DNA of 64,000 bases from Micromussa lordhowensis (GCA_964020085.1 OZ026601.1:26104914-26168913); one strand, 5' to 3'. Positions 17,294 to 26,303 are shown, counted from the first letter of the stretch. The notes: generated from the sequence alone by a model not told the origin. Made by a program: numbers and translations.

Positions 17294-20200
17294 ATGGGTG
17301 TTACTAATGGACAACTTGAAACATTATCAGCAACAGGTAAAGGTGAAAAAGGTGATCCTGGTTTACCTGGAATTGGTTTTAGTCTAACTGATGATGGTAA
17401 TTTTGACATTGATAGTAAGCGATTAACTGAAGTAGCTGCCCCTATCGATAAAAATGATGCAGCTACAAAGGAGTATGTTGATAATAACCCATCTTATCTG
17501 AAAAGAGATGGGACAACTTCAATGACTGGTCATTTAAATATGAATAATCATAAGATTAGTGATTTAGAAGATGCTACGGATGATAATGATGCTGTACCTC
17601 TAAAACAATTAAAGGAGATGACAACAGATCATAGGACAAATTATCATTTGCAACCTAGTTTTACTTTTTATAAAGATTTTGGTGATAAAGCAGAATTAAC
17701 TAAAGGGGGCGTTTCTATTCCTGGGCATACTGATCATTTTGAACTATTAGAAGCGCCTCGAGAAGGGACGCAATCTGGTTATGCTTATTCTACTGTTCAA
17801 CTAGTGAACAATTTAGAAATAGATCCTAATTATTCTATCGTTTTTGAAATATTTGGATATGATGGAACAAATATAGTTACAGATGGTGATTCAGATAGAC
17901 TATTATTTACAAATGTCAATGGTAATGCAAACATAATTGATTTTAGTCATGATTGGTTTAGCAATTACGCAAAAGCTTACATAATATTTAATAGTTCTAA
18001 AAGAGATGTGAACATTAGTTTACAATTTCGATATTATGGTTCCAGTAACTCTAATTTTAAATTTCTATTTTTTAGTAGATGTGTCAAAGGAACACAAAGG
18101 ACTAGTTTTGATCATAGATTATTTAATGTTAAAAGTACTGATTTTTCAGGAACAATATTAAATTTTGAACCAATCAATATGAATAATGAAAAGATAATCA
18201 ATATTGGTAATCCTACTGACCCTAAAGACGCTGTCAATAAAGAATATGTTGACGATCAAGACGCTAAACAGGATATTGCTATTAATGATTTATCTTCTAG
18301 AAAAGCAGACAAAACTTATGTTGATGATCAAGACGGTAAACAAGATATTGCTATTAATGATATATCTACTAGAAAAGCAGACAAAACCTATGTTGATGAT
18401 GAGATTGCTAAGATTGATTCAAGTGATACTCTCAAATTAGATGGTTCTCGTGCAATGACAGGTGATCTCAAGATGAATGACAATAAAATAACAGATTTAG
18501 TTACACAAGATGATGTCTCAATCACAGATTACCCTAATTATGTAAAAGATTCTAAAATGGCTGTTAATAAACTTTATGTCAATGAAAACTTTTTAAAATT
18601 AAAAAGGTGATGACTATGACTTAAAAGGTAAACGGATAAAAAATACTGAGCCATATGGTGTCAATACTTTTGATACAAATGATTTAGTCTCAAAGGCATT
18701 TGTCCAAGCAGAAATAAGTAAGCTACCTACAGATGTATTAAAATTAGATGGGTCGCGCGCAATGACAGGTGATCTCAACATGAACGACAATCTCATTGTG
18801 AATTGTGGGCGATTAACAATGGTAGCTGATGGTAATAGTCCAATTAATATGAATAATAGTTATCTTTATGGTTTACCAAATCCTTTGAGTGGTGATGATG
18901 CTGTCAATAAAACTTATGTTGACAATGGAGATAATTTGAATTTACCTTTAAATGGTTCCAGATCAATGACTGGTAGTCTCCAAATGGGTGGTAATGCAAT
19001 TATAAATATTAAACCTTTTGTTGAAGATGATTCAAGTCAAGCTGCTCAAAATGCACAAGCTAATGATGTTATTAACTTTGGATATTTTCACGGACAGAGA
19101 GGAGATCTAAAAAGAGAAATAAATGATGTCTCTGCAGCAGCGCTTAATAGAAAAAATCCTGATCCGATGGAAGACTCCATTGATATGGCTAATCATAGCA
19201 TTATCCGCTTGAAAGATCCAAAGTCATCAGATAGCTTTCACGCTTCCACTGTTAACTATGTTAATAGGACAATTAGTGATAATAACGCTGTAATTAATAC
19301 TTTGATTACAGATAAAGTGAGTGAATCTGAAGAACTGAATATTAAAGCAAACCGACAAGAGAATGAATTCTCTTTTGTTATGGATGATGACCTATTTAAG
19401 GAAGATGATGATGATATTGTCAAAGTAAGAAAATTCGACAAAGATTTTTATCAAATCAATCATGCTACTTATCAATTTAAAATTAAGTATGACTCTGCTA
19501 TCGGTTATTATAGCACCCGATTAACTATTGATTTAAAATCGTTAGATTTAGGTGAGTATACATTAGCTTTTGAAATGTATTATGGTAATCGAGTAGATCG
19601 AAACGAAGTGGTTGTCGACGCAGTATCTGAAACATTAAATGTTTCACATAATAATACAAATACTTTTTCCGATCACAGTAGAACAATTATCAATTTTCAT
19701 AAATATGGAAACATTGGGATTATTGATTTAGATATTGATTTAACTTTAAAGTATAAGAGTGGTGAAACTTATGATGGGGAAACAGACATCTTTGTAGTTG
19801 TTTATGGCGTCAGTGGTCATCAGAATGACGTTGACTCGCGAATTTGGGATAGATTCTATTACATCAGAAACAAAATCATCTATTATGAAGCACCTATTAA
19901 TATGGGTAATCGACAAATAAAAGGATTAATTGATGGAAATGAAAACGGTGATGCTGTTAATGTGAAACAACTGAATGAAACAGAAGATAATATGGTAAAA
20001 TATGTTGATGGAGAAATTGTAAAAGTAAATAATGAAATAGCAAAAGAAAATAATGAAATTGCAAAAGTAAATAATGAAAATAAAAATTTAATAGAATTAA
20101 TAGTAAAATATATATTAAGAAATAATTCGAAGTTTTCTTTAATAAAAGATTTGTATTTTTCTGATAATGTTGAAGGTAGAACACCAAATACATATGCGTT

Positions 20201-20656
20201 TCTGTCTTCTAGAGATGATTGGTCGGATTTCACATTTTATTATGTATTTCAACATAACGCAACTACAAATAGTGTAATGTCTATAGCTTTTACTTATAGA
20301 ATTGGAGCCCATAGCTATATTCATGTTGATAAAAGCAAAGTCGTAATTTCACGTAACCTCTAATAGATGAACCATCTTATAGAACATTTAATATTCCAAA
20401 TAGTTCTTTAGGAAAGCAAGTTTGGATTTGGATTTGGGAGAAAGATGGTAATTTTAGCATAATTTTTAGTGGAATTAGTATACCAATTATTTTTAAAGAT
20501 GGTTTTAGTGGTATTCACGATCTAATGCGAATAAATGTTGATGATAATCCTTTCACTAAAAAGAGAGGATTGGTAACAAATATTATTTGGGACAATAATA
20601 GTACAGCATTTGAAAATGTGAAAGAATTTGAAAGGAGTCAAGGAACTATTATATAA
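17294..20656 (+). pseudogene. large fibre-like (tail-fibre repeat) protein, two frameshifts
   Basis: Three consecutive frames make one gene of about 1,120 codons. Part 1 (17294-18610) changes frame in the A-run at 18600-18606. Part 2 then reads on to 20363. Part 3 reads in a third frame from about 20357 to 20656. The N-terminus is MGVTNGQ followed by a collagen-like GEKGDPGLPGIG. Modules of the type MTGxLxMNxxKI...DAVNKxYVD recur at least five times (near nt 17520, 18180, 18450, 18765, 18965 and 19900), as in phage tail-fibre stalks. Between them lie two beta-rich domains (about 17640-18110 and 19430-19840). The build suggests a long trimeric attachment fibre. Whether the shifts are mutations, assembly errors or programmed is unknown. 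Confidence 0.7.
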
Positions 20657-20670
20657 ATAAATATATATAT

Positions 20671-21417
20671 ATGGGACATACTAATGGACAACATGACAAA
20701 CCATCAAGAAGAGAAAAGGTTAAAAAAGGAATAGGCTTAAAATTAACTCCAGACAACCATTTCCATTTACAAAACAAGAGATTAACTAACATTTCCGCTC
20801 CAATGGATGACCATGATGCAACCACTAAACGTTTCGTCTCTGATTTATTAAAGACAAAAGCGGCTACTACATACGTTAATAATGAACTAGCTAAAAAGAC
20901 TAACTCATCTGCTTTAAAGGATTACGCTTTAATTACTGATTTAGGGACCTTAGCAATCGAATTCAATGATGCATTAAAAAGCAAAGTCGATTACAATGAT
21001 TTAGAGACCAAGACGCAAAAAGCAAATGCCCCCATCCACCCGTTCATCACCGTCTATGCAGAAGAGAATGGGCCTCTGATTAAAAGCAGTCTCCAATGGA
21101 GTTTCGGTAATGGATGTGAAAGAAATAAGCAATATGGTTGGCCTAGTCCTGTAGACGGTAAAATAGTTCGTGGCAGCATTTGTGTATGCGCTGGCAATCA
21201 TCAAGCATCTGAAGTGATCGTTGGCTTAGTTCTTAATGGCACGGATAAAGATTTAAAAATTATCAAACCTGTCAATGAATGGTCAAGTCACACTATTTTC
21301 AGCGATCCGATTACGATAAAAGCCGGCGACTGGATCAATTTTCGAAGCAAAACATCGAATTCATTCGTAACACACGCTATGGTAAACTTATTGATTCAAA
21401 TTGATATAGCTGTCTAG
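20671..21417 (+). CDS. second fibre-like protein, short
   Basis: 248 residues. The start, MGHTNGQ, and a tail-fibre module (RLTNISAPMDDHDATTKRFV) match the beginning of the larger fibre gene, so both probably use the same N-terminal anchor, as adenovirus fibres do on the penton base. A helical stalk with heptad-like repeats spans ~60-115 (YVNNELAKKT ... TLAIEFNDALKSKV). The C-terminal 130 residues (ITVYAEENGPLIKSSLQWSFGN ... MVNLLIQIDIAV) look like a compact beta-sandwich head. Base composition from nt 21000 on is visibly less A/T-rich than its surroundings, a possible sign that the head was exchanged. TATATA precedes the ATG. Confidence 0.65.
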   Translation: MGHTNGQHDKPSRREKVKKGIGLKLTPDNHFHLQNKRLTNISAPMDDHDATTKRFVSDLLKTKAATTYVNNELAKKTNSSALKDYALITDLGTLAIEFNDALKSKVDYNDLETKTQKANAPIHPFITVYAEENGPLIKSSLQWSFGNGCERNKQYGWPSPVDGKIVRGSICVCAGNHQASEVIVGLVLNGTDKDLKIIKPVNEWSSHTIFSDPITIKAGDWINFRSKTSNSFVTHAMVNLLIQIDIAV

Positions 21418-21423
21418 ATAATA

Positions 21424-21650
21424 TGCAAATGAGTTTATGAAACGCGTTTCATCCAGAACTATTGTTGACTAAAATAATTGATGACTAGGGGATTCCCGGA
21501 AACGCGTTTCATCCAGCTACTGTTAGCTAAAATAATTGATGACTCATACCTACAGGGGATTCCCGGAAACGCGTTTCATCCAGCTATGGTTGTCTAAATT
21601 AATTGATGACTAGGGGATTCCCGGAAACGCGTTTCATCCAGCTACCGACA
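21424..21650. repeat. iterated palindromic repeats (GAAACGCGTTTC), four copies
   Basis: The perfect palindrome GAAACGCGTTTC occurs at 21439-21450, 21499-21510, 21566-21577 and 21624-21635, each followed by ATCCAG. Copies 2-4 are preceded by GGGGATTCCCG, itself nearly palindromic. Spacers contain TAATTGATGACT. The repeats are 60, 67 and 58 bp apart and much richer in G+C than the surrounding element. They could be protein-binding iterons (replication or transcription control) or 3'-end signals. Confidence 0.8.
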
Positions 21651-21688
21651 GCCACATTTTAGAAAAATTTATCTTATCCAAAGAATAG

Positions 21689-21949
21689 ATGGATATTAAA
21701 AGTTTATCTTCTTTGATAGATGAAAGTAGAAAGTTTATTAAAATTTCTCTTCAAAAGAGGGGAAAAAAATCAATCACCTCATTTGAAAAGATTGAAGGTT
21801 TTAATTTAAAAGATTGGAAGAAAAAGTTAGCGTGTAACGGTTTTATTAGAGACCAAACTGTAAACCTACAAGGTGATCAAACTGAAAAAATATATGATGA
21901 ATTAATCCAAATGGGCTATGATAGTGATCAAATTGTTTTTAATTTATAA
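21689..21949 (+). CDS. SUI1/eIF1-like translation initiation factor homologue
   Basis: 86 residues. From residue 27 the sequence follows the SUI1 fold pattern: KSITSFEKIEGFN, then WKKKLACNGFIRD (44-55), VNLQGDQTEKIYDELIQMGY (58-77) and DQIVFN. The K(F/L)ACNG and LQGDQ elements are the most conserved parts of eIF1, which holds the scanning 40S ribosome and controls start-codon choice. It lacks most of eIF1's N-terminal tail. SUI1 homologues are known in some giant viruses, and I do not recall one in a Polinton. It is the only gene of the element without TATATA or a close variant near its start, and it follows the palindromic repeats, so it may be regulated differently. Confidence 0.75.
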   Translation: MDIKSLSSLIDESRKFIKISLQKRGKKSITSFEKIEGFNLKDWKKKLACNGFIRDQTVNLQGDQTEKIYDELIQMGYDSDQIVFNL

Positions 21950-21967
21950 ATATAATAAAATAATATA

Positions 21968-22444
21968 ATGGTGGCTAAAAAGAATATTTTCGATTGGAAT
22001 CATATTTCAGACAAATTATCGACTGATGAAGTAGACGAACTAAAATCTTATTATCTAAGCTATCATAGGAAATGTTGGGCTTTTAAAAGGGCTTACAAAA
22101 GATTCAAATTGTTCAAATTCATTGGTAATTCACTCTCTATTCTGACCGCTTCAGGTGGAATTGCTAGTGCTATTGCTACAGGTGGTATCAGTCTAATAGC
22201 GATTAGTACAGTGGCATTATTAGTTAAAGGATACATGGAACACAAAGATTTAGACTTAAAAATTCAAAATTGCACCTATGCCTATCAAAGTTACCAGCAT
22301 CTGTTAATAATGATTCGAGAAGCGATGCGCTCAGGTGATCTTAACCGAGAAAGTTTAATTAATCAAATGACAAGTGTTGACAATTTTGTCATTGATAATA
22401 GCCCAATTATTGATAAATATTTAAAGATGTATGATGAAATATAA
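21968..22444 (+). CDS. membrane protein with central hydrophobic hairpin
   Basis: 158 residues. A basic N-terminal helix (HRKCWAFKRAYKRFKLFKF, 33-51) is followed by a long hydrophobic Gly/Ala/Ile stretch (about 52-87), enough for two close membrane passes, then an amphipathic helical C-terminus (LKIQNCTYAYQSYQHLLIMI...). The arrangement recalls SLATT-type two-helix membrane proteins, but I cannot assign the family. It starts 18 bp after the SUI1-like stop, so the two are probably co-transcribed. Confidence 0.5.
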   Translation: MVAKKNIFDWNHISDKLSTDEVDELKSYYLSYHRKCWAFKRAYKRFKLFKFIGNSLSILTASGGIASAIATGGISLIAISTVALLVKGYMEHKDLDLKIQNCTYAYQSYQHLLIMIREAMRSGDLNRESLINQMTSVDNFVIDNSPIIDKYLKMYDEI

Positions 22445-22454
22445 ACTAAAAGTG

Positions 22455-22500
22455 GTTTCCGACGCGTCAGAACTCGAAATTAGTTTCTGATGCGTCAGAA
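22455..22500. repeat. TIR-proximal GCGTC palindromes
   Basis: Two related palindromic sites, around GACGCGTC (22461-22468) and TTCTGATGCGTCAGAA (22485-22500), lie between the last gene and the right TIR. They share the CGCGT-type core of the four iterons but differ in the arms. A role in replication start or 3'-end formation is possible. Confidence 0.55.
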
Positions 22501-22531
22501 AAAATTAGCATAATTAGATGGGTTGTTTGTA

Positions 22532-22854
22532 CGCTACCAACAGATGAATTCAACAGTTGGGTGCCAGCTGGAGATTTAAAAAATTATATTAAAGAAAAAA
22601 TTATATTAAAGAAAAAATTATATTAAAGAAAAAATTATATTAAAGAAAAAATTATATTAAAGAAAAAATTATATTAAAGAAAAAATTATATTAAAGAAAA
22701 AATTATATTAAAGAAAAAAATTATATTAAAGAAAAAATTATATTAAAGAAAAAATTATAACTACGCATCTTACGCATCTTACGCTAACTACGCTAACTAC
22801 GCTAAGATGCGTAAAATCCGGAGATGCAGTATAACTATTAACTACTACACTACT
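22532..22854 (-). repeat. Polinton right terminal inverted repeat
   Basis: Reverse complement of 2706-3028, 323 bp. The first ~45 bases read on the plus strand as an integrase chromodomain end (TDEFNSWVPAGDLKN), followed by ~11 units of the 17-bp repeat and the TAGCG/GATGCG direct repeats. It ends CACTACT at the duplicated GTGCTC (22855-22860). Confidence 0.93.
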
Positions 22855-23383
22855 GTGCTCGATCGAGCATAGTTCTCAGCAAGCCATTCTTGTACCGATT
22901 GTCAACATTCCTCTGAAAATGCAGAAGGAGACCTGAATTCGTGGGTTTTACGTAGACCTTTGTCTCTATCCAGGGAGATCGATTCAGTAACTGAGTTCCC
23001 AGAAATGGCAGCATACCATTGCTTTCAGTTTCCATGGTGAATTTTACGGATGAATGTGCAAGGTTTAATGTGTCTAGGAAGCCAGATGCTGCCGCCATAT
23101 TCGGCATGATGGTCAGGGTGTCGTCTACATATCTTCGATAGAACGAAGGGAGTTTTCCTTGTCGCTCGAGGTTTTCTTCGATTGAGGTCATGAAGACATT
23201 AGCGAGCAAGGGGCCAAGGGGAGAACCCATGGCCACACCATCAGTCTGTTCATACAAGGCTCCATTGAATTGGAAAAGTTGTTCTTTTGTAGCTACTCTG
23301 AGAAGGTCAACAAGGTCCATTTTCGTCAAATTCAAGTCGTACGTTACGTTAAACCAATTGTTGGTGAAAGCTTTCACCAACAA
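22855..23383 (-). pseudogene. PLE reverse transcriptase fragment (PLE1)
   Basis: Minus-strand RT sequence typical of Penelope-like elements: QTDGVAMGSPLGPLLANVF, then YRRYVDDTLTIMP with the catalytic YVDD, then the LPFLGTQLL and KVYVKPTNSG motifs. Its upstream end is lost at the palindromic junction (23358-23383). Its downstream end continues, after the Polinton, at 2699-2586. The frame in this stretch is open. Confidence 0.85.
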
Positions 23384-23917
23384 ACGCTTTGTTGACTCAA
23401 AGGTCTGCGACCAACCGCGACCTTTATCAACAGCCCAAGGGACGGATAACACGGTTCGAGTAGTCTTGCCATTTAAAGACCAAAACTCAGCAGAATTTGT
23501 AAAAAAAACAACTTTAAGGATTTGAGCCTGAAAGTAAACAAAACCATCCAGCCTGTATTTACCAGCAGAAAACTTGAACAGGAACTGAAAGTGAAAGAGG
23601 CAAAGCCGCTGATCATAAATCAGCAGTGTGTCGTATATAAATTTCAATGTGACCTTTGTGATGAAGGTTATGTAGGCTACACACGCGGACATTTACACAA
23701 TCGTGTAAAGGGACACAAACAACAGTCCTCGGCCATTGCCAAACACTATAAGAACGCACATGGGACGATCCCTCAGGACCTACTTAAACGCTTTGAGGTG
23801 CTCAAAAAATGTAAAAACAAATTTGACTGCTTAGTGTATGAAATGTTATTTATAAGAACACTTAAGCCAAGCCTCAATGTGCAAACGGATTCCATTCGTG
23901 CTAAAGTATTTTTATAG
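23384..23917 (+). pseudogene. PLE GIY-YIG endonuclease domain (PLE1), one frameshift
   Basis: Plus-strand C-terminal PLE sequence. A connector (RVVLPFKDQNSAEFVKK) changes frame near 23505-23522 and continues through TIQPVFTSRKL to the nuclease: YKFQCDLCDEGYVGYTRGHL (GYVGYT for GIY-YIG) with CLVYEMLFI and TDSIRAKVF near the end. Its opposite orientation to the RT shows that the element is a fusion of two copies. Confidence 0.8.
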
Positions 23918-24070
23918 CCAATTTCGCACGTGCTTATTATGTTAATTCTTAGCATCAATCGCTTTTAATACTGTAATTTTAGCATCATAGAACATTTTTT
24001 ACCTTGATAATGGAGTGATGTCTACTCCGAAACGTCGGTTTAACTTGTTATCTCTAACTTTTATAGTTTT
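23911..24070 (+). repeat. 3' end of PLE1 (right copy)
   Basis: Downstream sequence of the GIY-YIG domain, inverted copy of 2422-2585, containing the second hammerhead motif. The TSD copy AAGAGTTTTGA follows at 24077-24087. Confidence 0.8.
24001..24039 (+). ncRNA. hammerhead ribozyme motif, decayed (PLE1 right)
   Basis: ACC, TTGATAA, GGAGT...ACTCC stem, GAAA, CGTC, GGT, with a predicted cut after 24036. It carries the same two core changes as the left copy, so they predate the duplication or the copies share a defective source. Confidence 0.6.
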
Positions 24071-24087
24071 ATGTTTAAGAGTTTTGA

Positions 24088-25056
24088 GCGTTTTTTTACT
24101 GTAGTTAAAAGCCGGTTGTTAGAAGTTCTTGAAATACTCGACTCAGAAAGAAAACCTACAGTGCTGAAAACTGGTAAGCGTACTCCCTCTTACGCCTTTT
24201 TTGAGAATAATGGCTCAAATATGCGATAAGTCATGAATAAAGAGTATTCATATTTCTTGTAGGATATAATTCTGCCTCTTGTAGCGCTGAATGTGTTTGT
24301 CGTAGATCATTAATTACTCAGTTTCGGCTTCCAGTTAAGCCACTTACTTTTAGATGGGAGACAACGAGCTTCGCTTCTTCGCTAGTTGTGTGTCAGCTAA
24401 CATAGTGGCATTAGCATACCAGTAACAAGCATTTTGTGCAGCGACTTGTATAGACGCAAGTACCAAACCTGAAAGCAATTAAGTAAGGAGAATCTGCTGT
24501 GGGATTCAAAATTATGGCCAATGACGTTTCTAAAAATATGCTGATATCTTAATTTACTTCAAGAATAATGTAATGTAATTCTGTTTTCTTAAAATTCAAA
24601 CATTCTTCGTGTAAAATGCCAAAAATAAAAAAAAAATGGTAAAATCTTGCTTACGAAAACTTGCGAATCAAGACGTAAAGTTTAGTATTGTATTTTTCCT
24701 GGAATTTAATTTTGTGGATTAGTGTTTTGCAGGGATCGATCTGTCGATCGAGTGACCGCTACCGCTGTCAAAAGATCATGCGTTCATGCGCGCGCAAATC
24801 TTTGTAATATAATGTTCGGCTACGGCCCGTGGCAGCAGTCACGCTTTAGCGATAAACTGTTTCCTCGGTGACTTCGTCCATTATTTATGATCTACTGATT
24901 CAAAATCAAATTAAAATGCATCTTAATAGCTACAACCAAAAGAACGAGTAACGTCATACAGTCGTCACCATCATGGCCACGTAACAATGAACTTTGCGCG
25001 CGCCAGGCATTTTACAGCAAGACTGAAATAAGAGACGGTCAGCTAATACCACAAAG
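24088..25056. other. intergenic DNA, nothing recognised
   Basis: No coding sequence or repeat family was recognised. It is the upstream flank of the candidate signal-peptide exon, and I cannot point to a specific promoter element. Confidence 0.4.
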
Positions 25057-25126
25057 ATGATTTCGAAAATCAATCTCGGTACTTTGGCGATTGTTTTTCT
25101 AAGTCTTGTTGTGACAAATTACTCAG
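25057..25126 (+). CDS. candidate first exon encoding a signal peptide
   Basis: ATG at 25057 opens a 23-codon frame with a short basic start (MISKIN) and a hydrophobic core (LGTLAIVFLSLVV) ending TNYS. A splice-donor-like GTAGGTAAGC follows immediately (GT at 25127, second option at 25131). Without splicing the frame stops at once. This is what the first exon of a small secreted protein looks like. I could not find matching downstream exons with confidence. A possible exon at 27851-27914 (ag before, GTAAGG after) is out of phase with this donor. Confidence 0.35.
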
Positions 25127-25728
25127 GTAGGTAAGCACTGCAATATTCGGGGAATTCCATCTTTAAACGTTCCGTGTAGGTGTTAGTTTGATCAGTCGGC
25201 TCCCAGATGTTGTTCTTCAGCTCTAGGTGCGCTAAATTTGTGTTTGATTAACGTTTAGTCAATCAGATTTTTATGAACGTACTAAAATAACTCGAAAGCG
25301 GTGTTTTCAGTTGATGAAAAGACACTGCAATGAAGCTGAGACTATGCAGTGAAGTAACTTTTAGTTTGCCAAGTGCTTGGCGCTGTCCAACGACGTGCTG
25401 TTACATTTGTCAAATACAATCATGAACAAGAAAAGGTTGCAATGAGCAACCTGCTACGAGAACTATGATGACCCTCTTTAGAGGCCAGACCTAAAAAACA
25501 CCGCGTACAGATTTTCTATACAAGCATAAACAGCGATAAAGATTCCCAGATATCTGAATGTGCGTGATAAAAGAGCAACAAGGACAAAAGATAGTGCGAT
25601 GAATTCTCCGAAATAATTATGTCTTATCATGATCTTGACTTTTCAGATAATTGACCCATGGTTCTCGTCTTTCCTTGTTATTTCACCTGCGGGATTCAAC
25701 TTCAGAATACCCCACCACTCAACTATTT
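25127..25728. other. non-coding DNA (possible intron)
   Basis: No gene or repeat recognised. Confidence 0.4.
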
Positions 25729-25782
25729 AACAATTAGATTATGAGCTCGAGATTTCTATGAGGAGATTAGTTGATGAGGCCG

Positions 25783-25814
<32 letters not shown>

Positions 25815-25836
25815 GAGAGCGAATAATCTAATTGTT
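25729..25836. repeat. fold-back element A (ends AACAATTAGA)
   Basis: Arms of about 50 bp pair almost throughout (AACAATTAGATTATGAGCTC ... AATCTAATTGTT) around the GGCCGATGGCC centre. It has the same terminal ten bases as the fold-back at 26304-26408. Confidence 0.7.
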
Positions 25837-26303
25837 TTAGTAGAATTCTAACTGAAATTTCCTTCAAATAATGATTCCAATTATTTCTGGTTAGTAGTAA
25901 ACTTCACGCTTTAGAGAGTTAACTCGCACGAACTGAATTAATTGTCAGCTTGACATTTGCAGTTGTGTACGCGCGCTTATCAGTTTCTATCAAAACGTTC
26001 GGGCTTTTTTTAATTCAAGAAACCGCAAATCCTCTCATTTAAGTCTTCTCGAAAATTTTGTTTATTCATTTGTTTCTAAATGTTCTTTCAAAACTTCAGC
26101 GAAACGAGAAAACGTCACACTTTTGTCGACCACAACAAGCAACTGAACACTAATGGCTGATAGTGTGCAACGGCTCAGCCAATCAGATTACAGCATTCGC
26201 ATTACTAAACTAGTAGAATTCTACTAATAAATAAATATTTCTTCAACTTATATTTGCTAACTTTCTTATTGCAATTTCTGTCCGACCAGTTGAGTGATAC
26301 TAA

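Larger units (their letters stand above)
2706..22854. mobile_element. Polinton/Maverick virus-like transposon, complete, 20,149 bp
   Basis: Boundaries are set by 323-bp terminal inverted repeats, 5'-AG...CT-3' ends and the 6-bp GTGCTC duplication. Both flanks belong to one PLE reading frame, which confirms the ends to the base. The hallmark Polinton genes are present: protein-primed PolB, retrovirus-type integrase with chromodomain, adenain-like protease, FtsK/HerA-type packaging ATPase, and major and minor capsid proteins. Thirteen leftward coding units lie on the left and six rightward units on the right, diverging at 16339-16410. Several genes are damaged (VLTF3-like, PLA2/integrase junction, fibre 1), so this copy is probably no longer autonomous, although its near-identical TIRs suggest a recent insertion. 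Confidence 0.93.
2402..24076 (-). mobile_element. Penelope-like element (PLE1), rearranged, split by a Polinton
   Basis: Without the Polinton this is an insertion of about 1.5 kb flanked by an 11-bp direct repeat (AAGAGTTTTGA, 2391-2401 and 24077-24087). Its parts, left to right, are an inverted 3' end with a hammerhead motif (minus), the C-terminal end of a reverse transcriptase (minus), [Polinton], more reverse transcriptase (minus), a 26-bp palindrome at 23358-23383, a GIY-YIG endonuclease domain (plus), and a 3' end with a hammerhead motif (plus). Two partial copies are therefore joined head to head. On the minus strand the RT frame passes from the right flank through GTGCTC into the left flank without a break, which proves that the Polinton entered an existing PLE. 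Confidence 0.75.

Noticed and set aside
19883..20324. Several minus-strand frames
   Set aside because: They mirror the low-complexity Asn/Lys/Glu-rich stalk of the fibre gene.
22850..23692. Treating the whole 280-codon minus frame as one RT gene
   Set aside because: Upstream of the palindrome at 23358-23383 the frame is antisense to the GIY-YIG connector, and at its other end the last codons belong to the Polinton TIR.
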